From: Arcanobacterium_A bovis
GTDB lineage: Bacteria; Actinomycetota; Actinomycetes; Actinomycetales; Actinomycetaceae
Assembly: GCF_042655305.1 (NCBI RefSeq)
Contig: NZ_JBHSLR010000009.1
DNA length: 64,000 bases
Direction: 5' to 3' (one strand)
The translations under genes were made by a program, and so were the position numbers. Below the pieces are notes generated by a model that searched no databases, was not told the origin of the DNA, and saw only the letters and a list, made by a program, of their open reading frames with translations. This document shows, piece by piece, positions 53,655 through 63,015 of this stretch (the stretch's first letter is position 1; the number at the start of each line of letters is the position of its first letter).

Positions 53655-53798
53655 CCTTTTACCGTACTTTGTTTCAAGAAAATTCGGGAAACGCGCGCCG
53701 TAAAGATCAGTGAAATATTCACTATCAGGGAACTACGGTGCATTTGCGTGCGTAAATCTTGAGCAAGAAATGGTGTACGTTGCTCAACGTATAGTTAG

Positions 53799-55073
53799 TT
53801 AGTCACGCCCCAAGGCTAACAATGGGAATGTTTGCACCCCGTTCGGCAAGGTATAGGTCATTCCTGTTCCTGATATCACTGCGATAAAACTTGGTGGTTG
53901 ATCAGCGTCAATTTGTTCGACTGCTTTGAGGAGACGCTCAGCACCAGACTCAATCTGACCTGATCCTAGTTTAACTTCTATCGCTCCCCAACGACCATCG
54001 CTCAGCTGGACAACTGCATCTATCTCATATCCGTTTGAATCCCGATAATGGTAGAGGTTTCCGCCTAGTGATTCGACGATAACGCGCAAATCATGTATTG
54101 CGGCAGATTCAAACAGGAATCCGGTGGTTTCAATGTCTGACCTTAACTGTTCGATTCCTGCTCGTAGGCCTGCCGCTGCCAATGCAGCATCTGCCAAGTG
54201 GTATTTTTTGCTGCGGCGCAACCGTGCTTTTGAACGCAACCTCGGCGTCCATGCAGGAACGGTTTCAATCACAAATAATCTTTCGAGAATTCCAACCAGA
54301 TTCGCTACCGTAGCCTCGGTGATATTAGGAGCAATCGTCAGCAGATCTTGACGCAATGTCTTGAAAGTAACTTCGGAAGCACTGGATCGCGCCAAAGATT
54401 TTATAAGCCTATCCAGCACCTCAGGACCATACCGCACATCTGCGATTCGGGGTACATCAGTTCTCGTTATTTCTTGGAGATATGCACGTAAGGCTTGCTG
54501 GGCGCTTTCAATTGGCAGGTTTTTCTGGGCTGGGAATCCCGAGCTCAACAAAGCATGGAGATTTTCATTGAGTGTAAAAGTCTGCGGATCTGTTTTGACG
54601 TGGTTTCCGCTAAAAAGCGACGTTAGAGAAACTTGTTCGGTAGAGAACCCTTTTTCCGCCCATGTCATCGTACGTTCAGAGATGCGCATAAAACGGGCAG
54701 CTCCGCTATGGCGCGTAACGTCGTCGCTCGGAACAGACGAACCCGTCAAAATATAATGACCGAAGCCCTCAGTCCGATCTACACTCCTGCGAACTAAGTT
54801 CCAGATTGATTCATACAACTGCCACTCATCTATCAGATGAGGGCTTTCGCCTTGCAGCGGATAGCTAGGATCGACTTCAATTAGTCGTTGCACATCTGGA
54901 TCGTCCAAAAAGATCGCCGAATTGGCATGCTGCGCCGCCGTCATTGTCTTACCACAGCCTCGTGGTCCCTCAATCAGAACAGCTCCGCTTATCTGTAGCA
55001 GATTACTCACCAAGGAATCTACGATTCGCGGCGAGTACTCTTTTCCCAATAATTCTCTAGTATCCACATTCAC
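53799..55073 (-). CDS. AAA_14/DUF4143 ATPase
   Basis: 424 residues from GTG 55073 (the frame reaches 55091, into the tandem repeats). Walker A in LIEGPRGCGKTMTAA, Walker B-like SPHLIDEWQLY, sensor ILTGSS, then a DUF4143 domain whose end carries a restriction-like core (YEIDAVVQLSDGRWGAIEVK). These ATPases of unknown role are common in bacteria, often solitary and variable between strains. A 23-bp tandem repeat lies directly upstream. Confidence 0.85.
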   Translation of the reverse strand: MNVDTRELLGKEYSPRIVDSLVSNLLQISGAVLIEGPRGCGKTMTAAQHANSAIFLDDPDVQRLIEVDPSYPLQGESPHLIDEWQLYESIWNLVRRSVDRTEGFGHYILTGSSVPSDDVTRHSGAARFMRISERTMTWAEKGFSTEQVSLTSLFSGNHVKTDPQTFTLNENLHALLSSGFPAQKNLPIESAQQALRAYLQEITRTDVPRIADVRYGPEVLDRLIKSLARSSASEVTFKTLRQDLLTIAPNITEATVANLVGILERLFVIETVPAWTPRLRSKARLRRSKKYHLADAALAAAGLRAGIEQLRSDIETTGFLFESAAIHDLRVIVESLGGNLYHYRDSNGYEIDAVVQLSDGRWGAIEVKLGSGQIESGAERLLKAVEQIDADQPPSFIAVISGTGMTYTLPNGVQTFPLLALGRD

Positions 55074-55082
55074 AGCATAGCA

Positions 55083-55171
55083 CCTACACACATAAATGCA
55101 GACAACCTACACACATAAATGCAGACAACCTACACACATAAATGCAGACAACCTACACACATAAATGCAGA
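55083..55171. repeat. 23-bp tandem repeat, 3.9 copies
   Basis: Units begin at 55083, 55106, 55129 and 55152 (the last truncated after 20 bases); each starts CCTACACACATAAATGCAGA. Copies are identical. The array covers the promoter/leader position of the AAA_14 gene on the minus strand. Confidence 0.9.
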
Positions 55172-55290
55172 ATTTTTGTGGCGCTACAAAGCCCACAATC
55201 TCAGCAAAAGAATCAATTCAGAAAGTTCAGCCACAAAAATCCAGCATGGAACATGCTTCGGCCAACGATACAAAGCTCGCACGGTTTCAG

Positions 55291-55363
55291 TGCCCCCGGG
55301 CAGAATCGAACTGCCGACACCCGCTTTAGGAGAGCGGTGCTCTATCCACTGAGCTACGAAGGC
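55291..55363 (-). tRNA. tRNA-Arg(CCT)
   Basis: Cloverleaf with acceptor GCCTTCG/CGGGGGC (two G-U pairs), D-arm GCTC/GAGC, anticodon loop CTCCTAA (anticodon CCT), T-loop TTCGATT and discriminator A. CCA is not encoded. Confidence 0.94.
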
Positions 55364-55465
55364 GGACTCCCCTATTCTAGCCGAATGGGAGCACACGCCA
55401 TAATCTACAAGCGCACACTCCCAAACAGCAACATGATTTCAACAAGCTTGCACTCCTGCTGAAAC

Positions 55466-56386
55466 TTACACTACAGCTGGCGAGTAAGCCGGACCGACGT
55501 CGTCACCTTCGCGAACGCGACGCGGCACAACCATCGTAGGACATGCCGAATGCTCGAGAATCGCCTGCGACGTCGATCCCAACAACAGCCCCTTGAATCC
55601 TCCGCGACCACGCGTGCCCAACACCAGCAAATCGGCCTCTTTCGAGAACTCGCTGAGGAGCACAACCGGATTTCCTTGCATAACATGCACTTCGACGTCG
55701 ATATCGCGACCTTCATCAACTTCCGCGAGCTGCTCTTCCACATTAGCGGCGATTTCTTCATAGAAATCATCGTCGAGCGAGAACTGTGGCACCCAGCTTA
55801 CGGCGTCCACATTCACCGAGCACACGATCGAGAGCTTCCCACCCCAACGATCAGCTTCCCAAACCGCCCTTTGCAGGGCTTTCTTCGCATGTTCGGATCC
55901 ATCCACGCCTACTACCACGTGTTTTATCGGCAATGAACCACCTTCTGCCACGTGAGGAACGACGACGGTGGGGCAACATGCGTAGGATGGCACCGCCGTC
56001 GACACTGTGCGCAAGAGACGGTCGGCGATACGCCCCGAGCGCGACGACGTGCCACCCACCACGATGAGTGCCACCTTTTTAGACATTTCTACTAGGACTT
56101 CGGATGGGTCGCCATCAACAAGCTCCCAGCTCACTTTCACGCCTTGCCCTTCAACCGACTTCACCATCGACGTGATCATCTTCTCCGCGGCAGCATACAA
56201 GTGCTGCCCCTCCTCAGCGATGCGTCCGGTGGCAATAGTGTGCGCAGCATAAGACGGAAGTTCATAGACGCACACAAGGCGAAGTTCTGCGTCACGCTTG
56301 CGCGCCTGTTCAAGCGCCCACTTGAGCGCGGAAATTGACGGCTCGGAACCATCAACGCCAACTACAACAACATTGTCATGAGCCAT
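55466..56386 (-). CDS. Tandem universal stress protein (UspA)
   Basis: 306 residues, two UspA domains. Each begins VVVGVDGSE; the second ends with the ATP-binding loop VLGTRGRGGFKGLLLGSTSQ, the first has VVGGTSSRSGRIADRLL in its place. A strong AAGGAGG precedes ATG 56386. Proteins of this double type in actinobacteria bind ATP and accumulate under hypoxia or stress. Monocistronic. Confidence 0.93.
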   Translation of the reverse strand: MAHDNVVVVGVDGSEPSISALKWALEQARKRDAELRLVCVYELPSYAAHTIATGRIAEEGQHLYAAAEKMITSMVKSVEGQGVKVSWELVDGDPSEVLVEMSKKVALIVVGGTSSRSGRIADRLLRTVSTAVPSYACCPTVVVPHVAEGGSLPIKHVVVGVDGSEHAKKALQRAVWEADRWGGKLSIVCSVNVDAVSWVPQFSLDDDFYEEIAANVEEQLAEVDEGRDIDVEVHVMQGNPVVLLSEFSKEADLLVLGTRGRGGFKGLLLGSTSQAILEHSACPTMVVPRRVREGDDVGPAYSPAVV

Positions 56387-56572
56387 AATAGCCTCCTTGG
56401 TAGGTAGCTCTATTATCGCACGTCACAACTAAGTTTTACACACCAGCAATAAATACATTCTCCCCAGCCATCAGTGCAAGGCAGATAAGGTAAGAGCCAC
56501 CGAAAGAAAACCACCCACGTTCGGCAACACCTGCCCCCATCCCACCACCTAGCTCCCACGCCTATATAAAGA

Positions 56573-56603
56573 AAAACGTGAGCAGCATAGCTACTCACGT
56601 TTT
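56573..56603 (-). terminator. Terminator of the NlpC/P60 gene
   Basis: AAAACGTGAG (56573-56582) pairs with CTCACGTTTT (56594-56603). On the minus strand TTTTTCTTT follows the stem, 19 bases after the stop at 56622. Confidence 0.8.
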
Positions 56604-56621
56604 CCCAAAAGAATTACTAAA

Positions 56622-57374
56622 TCACGGAATGCGGATGAAGATTGGGCTTCCGTAGATCGGACGCTCTATCGTGTTTGTACGGTAGTCTTCAGCGCTTATA
56701 TGCATGCCATTTCCAGTGTAGATACCTACATGACCTGGCCAGTAAACGAGGTCACCTGGCTGAGCTTCAGCGCGAGCAACGCGAATACCATAACTTGTCT
56801 GCGCGCCGGACTGATGCGGTAACGACACACCAAAATGTGCGAACACGTAAGATGTAAATCCAGAGCAATCCCAACCAGCCGGCGTTGAACCGCCTGCACG
56901 ATATGGAGCGCCTGCAAACTGGCGAGCAAAAGCCACCACCGATGCGCCGCGCGATCCAGCGTCTGGAACATTTTCGTTAAAAACAGGAGCTTCTTCAGTA
57001 GCCTTAGCCTTTACGGAACGCGTTACTGGAGCTTCCTGCGTACGGACAACAGTTCTTGGTGCAACAACAGGAGCCTTTACATCAACCTGCACATCAGAAA
57101 TAGACCAGTTACCAGCAGTTGTTCCACTTGTCGCGGTTTGAACTTCAACAGAAGGAATCTCAAAGCTTGGCTGCTCAGAATTGAGCGAAACAGTTGCAGC
57201 GACTGCAGTCTGTGCCGTATTTGTGGTAGTTTCAGCCTGCTGCGGTGCGGCAAATGCTGCAGGAGCTCCGATTCCAAGAAGCGTTCCTGCTGCGGAGGCG
57301 GTTACAAAACCCTTCACACCCTGCTTCCCTAAAAAGCCAGGAGTTGCCTCCACCATCAAGTGACGTCCAGCCAT
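56622..57374 (-). CDS. Secreted NlpC/P60 peptidoglycan endopeptidase
   Basis: 250 residues; TTGGAGACAG before ATG 57374. A signal-like N-terminus (GFVTASAAGTLLGIGAPAAF) leads to a Thr/Val-rich linker and the NlpC/P60 domain in the last 115 residues: Cys in GWDCSGFTSYVF, His in PGHVGIYTGNGMH, with LPHQSGAQ and QPGDLVYW between. It cuts D-Glu-mDAP-type bonds in peptidoglycan during growth or division. No SH3 or coiled-coil domain. Upstream, direct repeats of GTCAC/GTAAC resemble MtrA boxes. Confidence 0.9.
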   Translation of the reverse strand: MAGRHLMVEATPGFLGKQGVKGFVTASAAGTLLGIGAPAAFAAPQQAETTTNTAQTAVAATVSLNSEQPSFEIPSVEVQTATSGTTAGNWSISDVQVDVKAPVVAPRTVVRTQEAPVTRSVKAKATEEAPVFNENVPDAGSRGASVVAFARQFAGAPYRAGGSTPAGWDCSGFTSYVFAHFGVSLPHQSGAQTSYGIRVARAEAQPGDLVYWPGHVGIYTGNGMHISAEDYRTNTIERPIYGSPIFIRIP

Positions 57375-57466
57375 TAACTGTCTCCAATGTTTTTTGATTT
57401 GGGTTATGCCCTAACGAATACATAACTTCTTCAACATCATTTAGCATAACGACTTAGCAACGGATT

Positions 57467-57519
57467 GTCACAATTATGTAACAGTGGATTAGGTCACGGT
57501 TTTATAACGATTTTGTAAC
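57467..57519. promoter_or_regulatory. MtrA-like direct-repeat boxes upstream of the NlpC/P60 gene
   Basis: Pentamers at 11-base spacing: GTCAC (57467) and GTAAC (57478); then GTCAC (57493), ATAAC (57504) and GTAAC (57515). MtrA of actinobacteria binds such GTCAC/GTAAC direct repeats and controls cell-wall hydrolase genes. A perfect palindrome TTTCGGCCGAAA lies at 57527-57538. The remainder of 57375-57830 has no gene I can support. Confidence 0.5.
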
Positions 57520-57830
57520 ATTCAACTTTCGGCCGAAAATTGGGAATTTTCCACACTCTGAACTGGCAATTCACAAATTAGACAAAACGCAATACCAAAC
57601 CAGCCCCAAGCCCTAGATAACAAAATGTAACGCAGATTACATCTTTTCTGTTACATTCTGTTTACCAAAGATTCACGACGACGTGCCGCACAGCGGCGAG
57701 CGTCGTACAAGAGCAATTCGATACGCACACTACGCTAAGCACCCGCAGGTGTCGCGAATAGCACGCGCCACATCGCACCCTTACCACGCGGTACGACATA
57801 CTCAGCACCGCACCGCAGTAACAGGCTCAA

Positions 57831-58517
57831 CTACGCCACAAATATTGACTGCGCAGCAAAAGACGAGAGCTCAAGCTCAAACGCGCCACTACGCACCAAA
57901 ACATGACCGCCAACCGAAGTCCGAACATCAACCTCGGCACCTGGAACGACCCCCGCATCAATAAGCGCAGCAAGTTCATCAAAATCTGCTTGCACGTTTT
58001 CCGCAATCCGCTCCACAGTCACAGTGAGATGCTCGCCGTCACCCACTACCAATTCCGACAATCGGCGCAAACCTTTATTCGTCACTGAATTTCGCACCGG
58101 ATCGAAAGCAGAGCTCGTGGGAATCGGATTACCAAAAGGATCTGTTTGTGGGTTAGTGAGCATTTCTTCGATACGATTCGCGACGTCGTCCGATACCACA
58201 TGCTCCCAACGGCATGCTTCGTCGTGAACCTGTGCCCACGGGTGCATGATTACGTCACGCAACAAGCGCTCAACAAGACGGTGACGACGCATCACCTTAG
58301 CCGCGCGTCGCAGCCCTTCCTCGGTGAACCGTACGCGACGATCCACACCAACTTCCACAAGACCATCGCGCTCCATGCGCGCAACCGTCTCTGAAACCGT
58401 AGGCCCGGACTGCCCCAAACGCTCAACGATACGCGCACGCAGCGCCGGAATGCCCTCTTCTTCCAGTTCATAGACCGTTTTGAGGTACATCTCCGTGGTG
58501 TCGATAAGTTCGCTCAC
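57831..58517 (-). CDS. DtxR/IdeR-family metal-dependent regulator
   Basis: 228 residues from GTG 58517 with AAGGAG. The N-terminal winged helix (IPALRARIVERLGQSGPTVS, RMERDGLVEVG), dimerisation and metal domain with HDEACRWEHVVSD (the Cys-x2-Glu-His ligands of DtxR) and RRHRLVERLL, then a C-terminal SH3-like FeoA domain. It would repress iron uptake genes in the iron-bound state. Its targets are not seen here. Confidence 0.92.
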   Translation of the reverse strand: MSELIDTTEMYLKTVYELEEEGIPALRARIVERLGQSGPTVSETVARMERDGLVEVGVDRRVRFTEEGLRRAAKVMRRHRLVERLLRDVIMHPWAQVHDEACRWEHVVSDDVANRIEEMLTNPQTDPFGNPIPTSSAFDPVRNSVTNKGLRRLSELVVGDGEHLTVTVERIAENVQADFDELAALIDAGVVPGAEVDVRTSVGGHVLVRSGAFELELSSFAAQSIFVA

Positions 58518-58759
58518 GTACCGCTCCTTGTTACCCCTGGGTGTGCTGGCGACTTCGTCGCTTAGCTACCTTGCACTAATACACTCCTACGGCCACGCAA
58601 CGCCCAGAAATTCTAAAATTGAACGTCTCCATTCTAATCCAGATTCCGCCAATATTTCCTATTGAGATACCAGCAGAAATTCCCGTTTCATCGCCAAGGT
58701 TTCTTTCCACAGTTCGGGCGCCGCAGATTTACGCGCTGCTTTAGTGCCATGATGAAAAC

Positions 58760-59860
58760 ATGCTTGAGATTTCCCAACAGTTTCTTCCCAACGACGGTCG
58801 TTTCGGTTCCGGTCCTTCAAAGGTTCGCCTCTCCCAGGTAGAGGGGCTGTGTGCCGCTCCACTTGGCACTTCCCATCGGCAACAACCTGTCAAAACAATT
58901 GTTGGCGAGATTCGGCGTGCATTGTGCGAACTCTTCGAACTTCCGGACGGATACGAGGTAATCCTTGGCAACGGCGGCGCAAGCGCACTGTGGGATGCCA
59001 TTCCTTTTAATCTCGTCCACTCCCATGCACAAGCTGCCGTGATCGGCGAATTTTCTGGCAAGGCTGCCCGCGCAGTTGAACGCGCCCCTTGGATCGCTGT
59101 TACTGAAAGGGTTGAAACGGAACCAGGAGACGTCGTCGTCAATCAAGAAAAAGCTGGGATCGATACCTACCTCTACGCACACAACGAAACGTCCACCGGC
59201 GCGACGAGTCCGCTGCGGCGTTATGGGGCAAGCGATCAAGCGCTAACTATCGTTGATGGAACCTCAATCGCGGGAGGTATCGAGATTGACCCACGCGCAG
59301 CGGATTTCTACTATTTCTCGCCGCAAAAGTGTTTTGGGGCCGACGGCGGGCTGTGGTTTGCGTTCGCGTCTCCAGCCGCAATTGAGCGCATTGAGCGTCT
59401 ATGCAGCGAGCGATGGGTGCCCGACTTCCTCAACCTGAGCATGGCACTAGCTAATTCACGAAAAGATCAAACGCTCAATACACCAGCGATTTCAACGCTT
59501 GCACTGATGCAAAATCAGCTGGCTTGGATGCTTGAGCAGGGCGGACTTGCCGCGATGGCGAAACGCTGCAAGGATTCCTCAGGCTATTTATATCAGTGGG
59601 CCGAGAAGCACCCGCTCACGACTCCTTATATAAAGGAAGAAAAATATCGATCGCCAGTGGTGGTAACAATCGATTTTGCTGAGTCTGTGGACACCAAGGC
59701 CATTTCCCGCACACTGCGCGATCACGGCATCGTCGATATTGATCCATATCGCTCGTTGGGGCGTAACCAATTGCGAATCGCCACATTCCCCTCAATCGAA
59801 AAATCGGACATTGAGGGATTAGTAGGCTGTTTGGAGCTGGCTATCGAAGAAAGCGCCTAA
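58760..59860 (+). CDS. serC: Phosphoserine aminotransferase
   Basis: 366 residues. PLP enzyme of serine synthesis converting 3-phosphohydroxypyruvate to phosphoserine. N-terminal PNDGRFGSGPSKVR, substrate loop GTSHRQQPVK, PLP lysine in YYFSPQKCFGADGG, and NLSMALANSRKDQTLNTP. This is the SerC type of actinobacteria and archaea. No Shine-Dalgarno; it lies alone, divergent from dtxR. A copy of the 73-bp repeat follows 7 bases after its stop. Confidence 0.92.
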   Translation: MLEISQQFLPNDGRFGSGPSKVRLSQVEGLCAAPLGTSHRQQPVKTIVGEIRRALCELFELPDGYEVILGNGGASALWDAIPFNLVHSHAQAAVIGEFSGKAARAVERAPWIAVTERVETEPGDVVVNQEKAGIDTYLYAHNETSTGATSPLRRYGASDQALTIVDGTSIAGGIEIDPRAADFYYFSPQKCFGADGGLWFAFASPAAIERIERLCSERWVPDFLNLSMALANSRKDQTLNTPAISTLALMQNQLAWMLEQGGLAAMAKRCKDSSGYLYQWAEKHPLTTPYIKEEKYRSPVVVTIDFAESVDTKAISRTLRDHGIVDIDPYRSLGRNQLRIATFPSIEKSDIEGLVGCLELAIEESA

Positions 59861-59867
59861 AAACTCT

Positions 59868-59940
59868 GCCCTAACTTAGCCAATTTTTGAGGTATCGCGC
59901 GTATATGGCTCGATGAGCAAACCAGCGCCTAAGTTAAGGC
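59868..59940. repeat. 73-bp dispersed palindromic element, copy 2
   Basis: Bounded by GCCCTAACTTAG and CTAAGTTAAGGC. It lies in the opposite orientation to the copy at 30579-30651 and just behind serC. The central GGTATCG(C/T)GCGTATAT and CGATGA(G/A)CAA words are conserved. Confidence 0.8.
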
Positions 59941-59982
59941 AAGCGCTCATCTAACTCGGGGCTTGTGTCCAGAGAAAATAAA

Positions 59983-60012
59983 GGGTGGCAGTTCGATTTC
60001 GAACTGCCACCC
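59983..60012 (-). terminator. Terminator of the purine permease gene
   Basis: GGGTGGCAGTTCGA (59983-59996) pairs perfectly with TCGAACTGCCACCC (59999-60012). On the minus strand TTTATTTT follows, 54 bases past the stop at 60066. Confidence 0.8.
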
Positions 60013-60065
60013 CGTGCTGTAGGCCAAGGGGATGAAGCCCACAGCATTACCCAATTAAGCCTGAT

Positions 60066-61559
60066 TTATGCAATGCCTAGCCAATGCTGAATTGGCCCCA
60101 TCACGAAGTAGAGCACAAACAGCACTCCAACTACGTACATGAGCGGATGTACCTTGCGTGCACGGCCAGTCACTGCCTCCATAATGATGTAGGCAATGAA
60201 GCCGACGCCGATTCCCACGGTGATCGAGTAGCCGAACGGCATGAACACGATCGTCAAGAATGCAGGAATCGCAATTCCAAGATCCTTCCATTCAATGTCA
60301 GCTACTTGCTGCATCATCAAGACGCCTACTGCAACCAAAGCAGGGGCGGCAGCTTCACTTGGCACCAGCGAAACTAGCGGTGCAAGCAGCGTGGAAAGAA
60401 TAAACAGCACGCCAGTAACCACAGAAGCAAAACCTGTGCGAGCGCCGTCGGCAACGCCCGAGGTCGATTCTACGAATGAGGTGTTCGAAGAAACGCCACC
60501 CATACCACCAGCTACAGCAGCAATGGAGTCGATGAGCAGGATCGAGCGCGTGCGTGGTGGGTTACCATCAGCATCAAGCAGGTGTGCTTCCGAACCTACA
60601 GCAACCATCGTGCCCATGGTGTCGAAGAAGTCGGCAAGCATAACCGTGAACGCGAGCACTACTACAGCGATAACACCGAGCTTTTGGAAAGGTCCGGTAA
60701 TCGAGAACTGTCCAAGCGTTGAGAACTCAGGGATCTGCACGAGTGAACCGCCAAATGTTGGCACCGATCCGCCCCAGCCACCTGGGTTAGCAACTTTGCC
60801 GTCTGCGCCCATCATTGGCCCGAGATGTGCAACACCTTCAACCACGAACGCGAGAATTGTGGAAACCAAGATTCCCACCAAAATTGCACCAGGAATGCGG
60901 CGCACCATCAAAATAAACGTGATGAACAGACCAAGGATGAAGACGACGAGCGGCCAGGTATCGATCGAACCAAAGTTACCGAAGTTCAACAAAGTTGGTC
61001 CGGTTTTATTGCCCTTGACGAGACCAGCATTCGAGAAACCGATCAAAGCAATGAACATGCCGATGCCAACCGAGATCGCCACTCGCAAGAACTTTGGAAT
61101 AGCGCGGAAAATTGCTTCACGCAAACCAGTGAGCACGAGCAGGATAATCACGAGACCTTCGATCACGATAATTCCCATGCCGTCTGCCCAGGTCATACCA
61201 GGAAGTTGCACCAAGGAGAATGCCACAACCGAGTTCAAGCCGAGGCCAGCGGCCAGTGCCATCGGGAAATTGGCAACCGCGCCCATGAGCAACGTCATCA
61301 GACCCGCAACCAGCGCTGTAGCAGCTGCAATTGCAGGAACGTTCGCCTGCGTACCACCACCGAGGAATCCGCCTGTGGAATCCGGACCGGAAAGGATAAT
61401 TGGATTCAAAACGAGGATATAAACCATCGAAAGGAAGGTGACGAATCCACCTCGAACCTCGCTCCGAACTGACGATTTACGTGCGGAAATGTTGAAGTAT
61501 GAGTCTAGCCAAGAACCGTTATTCTGCTTTGCGGGAGCAGCCCCTTGAGTCTTATTCAC
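60066..61559 (-). CDS. NCS2-family purine permease (AzgA/PbuG type)
   Basis: 497 residues from GTG 61559. About 13 membrane helices. Family marks: RGGFVTFLSMVYILVLNPII, FPMALAAGLGLNSVVAFSLV, PVSVIVGFSN-like region AISVGIGMFIALIGFSNAGL, the substrate motif TVMLADFFDTMGTM and SSNTSFVESTSGVADGARTG. It imports adenine, guanine or hypoxanthine with protons. Upstream, GATAG-CGATA-CTATC (61627-61641) is a dyad in the promoter region. Confidence 0.92.
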   Translation of the reverse strand: MNKTQGAAPAKQNNGSWLDSYFNISARKSSVRSEVRGGFVTFLSMVYILVLNPIILSGPDSTGGFLGGGTQANVPAIAAATALVAGLMTLLMGAVANFPMALAAGLGLNSVVAFSLVQLPGMTWADGMGIIVIEGLVIILLVLTGLREAIFRAIPKFLRVAISVGIGMFIALIGFSNAGLVKGNKTGPTLLNFGNFGSIDTWPLVVFILGLFITFILMVRRIPGAILVGILVSTILAFVVEGVAHLGPMMGADGKVANPGGWGGSVPTFGGSLVQIPEFSTLGQFSITGPFQKLGVIAVVVLAFTVMLADFFDTMGTMVAVGSEAHLLDADGNPPRTRSILLIDSIAAVAGGMGGVSSNTSFVESTSGVADGARTGFASVVTGVLFILSTLLAPLVSLVPSEAAAPALVAVGVLMMQQVADIEWKDLGIAIPAFLTIVFMPFGYSITVGIGVGFIAYIIMEAVTGRARKVHPLMYVVGVLFVLYFVMGPIQHWLGIA

Positions 61560-61689
61560 TCATTTATTCTCACGGCAAAACCCACAATCCCAAAAGCAAT
61601 CCCAAAATGCGGGCTAATATAGTTCAGATAGCGATACTATCAGCAAAGCTGCGTTGTGTGCCACACGCAACCATATTCGTTGTCTGAGC

Positions 61690-62964
61690 CTAGGGCACGT
61701 CCGCCATAATTAGCCTGCCGTCGCCACGCACAGAAACACGACCGTCGTCGGCACCAATAAACACAGCTTGACCAGCACAAAGATCACAGCTTCCCGACGG
61801 CGTCCACAACGTAACCTCGCCGTCCAGACACAACATGATCCGTGGACCCACGCCGTGAAGTTGGTTCATCCCCTGCTCAGTGCGGGTTTCAATCACCGAA
61901 AGTTCAAAATCATCCACCGGCGCATAGAACGTGGACTGCACCGCATTCACGCGCTCCGGCGCAATGCGAATCGGCGGCGCTGCTACTGTATCCATCACAT
62001 TAAGCAGCTCAGACGTATCGATATGTTTCGACGTCAAACCGGCACGTAGTACATTGTCCGAATTCGCCATCACTTCCACTCCGAAACCAGACAAATATGC
62101 ATGTACGGTGCCAACTGGAATAAACAGGGCTTCACCAGGATGCAGATTAACCGGATTGAGTAGGAGGGATGCCACCACACCGGGATCCTCGGGATAGCTA
62201 CGCGCGAGTCGCGCCACGATCGCATCTGCACGAGCCGACGGCGATTCTTCTGGACGACGACGCGCGCAAGCTGCCACAACATCAGCCACATCAGCAGGGC
62301 TGGGGCGAGTTTCTTCCCCTAACAGATACGAAAATGCCTGCCGCACACCCACAGAATTGGGATTATCCGAGATAAGTTTGAACAAATGCCGCGTAACCGG
62401 CGTACCCAGACCACTCAAAACACCCATGATGCGTCGCGGTGCACGAAAACCTACTAATGCCTCAAAATCCGTGAGCGCATAGACGAGTTCCGGTTTATGA
62501 CGCCGATCGCGATAACTCCTATTGGGAGCAAAGCGCTCAATTCCAGCAGCATTTTCCCTGTCAAAGCCCGCAATTGCCTGCACCCGCGAAGGATGAACTT
62601 GCAAGGATAGCGGCTGCGCGGGCGCAATCAATTTCAGCAGAAACGGAAGGCGCTCTCCGAGCTGTCGCACGACGTCGTCGCCCAAATACTCCTGTGGATC
62701 ACTAGCGATGTATTCGTTGAGGAACAGTTCCGACGTATGTTTCTGCGCAGCTTGTAGCGGCGCGGTGCCCTCACGAACGCGCATCTCGTCAACGACGACG
62801 CCGGGTGCGCCCGTATCGCGCGTAATCAGCGCGGGCGCGCCAACATGCGCACCCCACCACAGCTCAGCAATCGGTTTGCCAGCAGGTTCATATCCGAAAA
62901 ACTCTGGAATGACCCGCGTTGATCCCCACGAGTAATCACGGATTCGCCCTTGTAACCGCTCCAC
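61690..62964 (-). CDS. manA: Mannose-6-phosphate isomerase, type I
   Basis: 424 residues from GTG 62964. Zinc ligands are in PLSLQVHPS (Gln, His), HKPELVYAL (Glu) and a His in IPVGTVHAYLSG; IAELWWGAH near the start is typical. Interconverts fructose-6-P and mannose-6-P for cell-wall mannose. A cupin-like C-terminal domain is present. Confidence 0.93.
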   Translation of the reverse strand: MERLQGRIRDYSWGSTRVIPEFFGYEPAGKPIAELWWGAHVGAPALITRDTGAPGVVVDEMRVREGTAPLQAAQKHTSELFLNEYIASDPQEYLGDDVVRQLGERLPFLLKLIAPAQPLSLQVHPSRVQAIAGFDRENAAGIERFAPNRSYRDRRHKPELVYALTDFEALVGFRAPRRIMGVLSGLGTPVTRHLFKLISDNPNSVGVRQAFSYLLGEETRPSPADVADVVAACARRRPEESPSARADAIVARLARSYPEDPGVVASLLLNPVNLHPGEALFIPVGTVHAYLSGFGVEVMANSDNVLRAGLTSKHIDTSELLNVMDTVAAPPIRIAPERVNAVQSTFYAPVDDFELSVIETRTEQGMNQLHGVGPRIMLCLDGEVTLWTPSGSCDLCAGQAVFIGADDGRVSVRGDGRLIMADVP

Positions 62965-63015
62965 TAATCCATCCGTTCAACTGCGCATATACCGGTTCAA
63001 CCGACAAAGAAATCT

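Noticed and set aside
55083..55171. Possible CRISPR-like array
   Set aside because: Units are directly adjacent with no spacers, and no cas genes are present.
57375..57830. c-di-AMP (ydaO) riboswitch before the NlpC/P60 gene
   Set aside because: This context often carries one in actinobacteria, but the conserved riboswitch words were not found in the leader.
60241..61422. 393-codon open frame on the plus strand
   Set aside because: Exactly antisense to the NCS2 permease; its Thr/Pro/Ser-rich sequence is the mirror of membrane helices.
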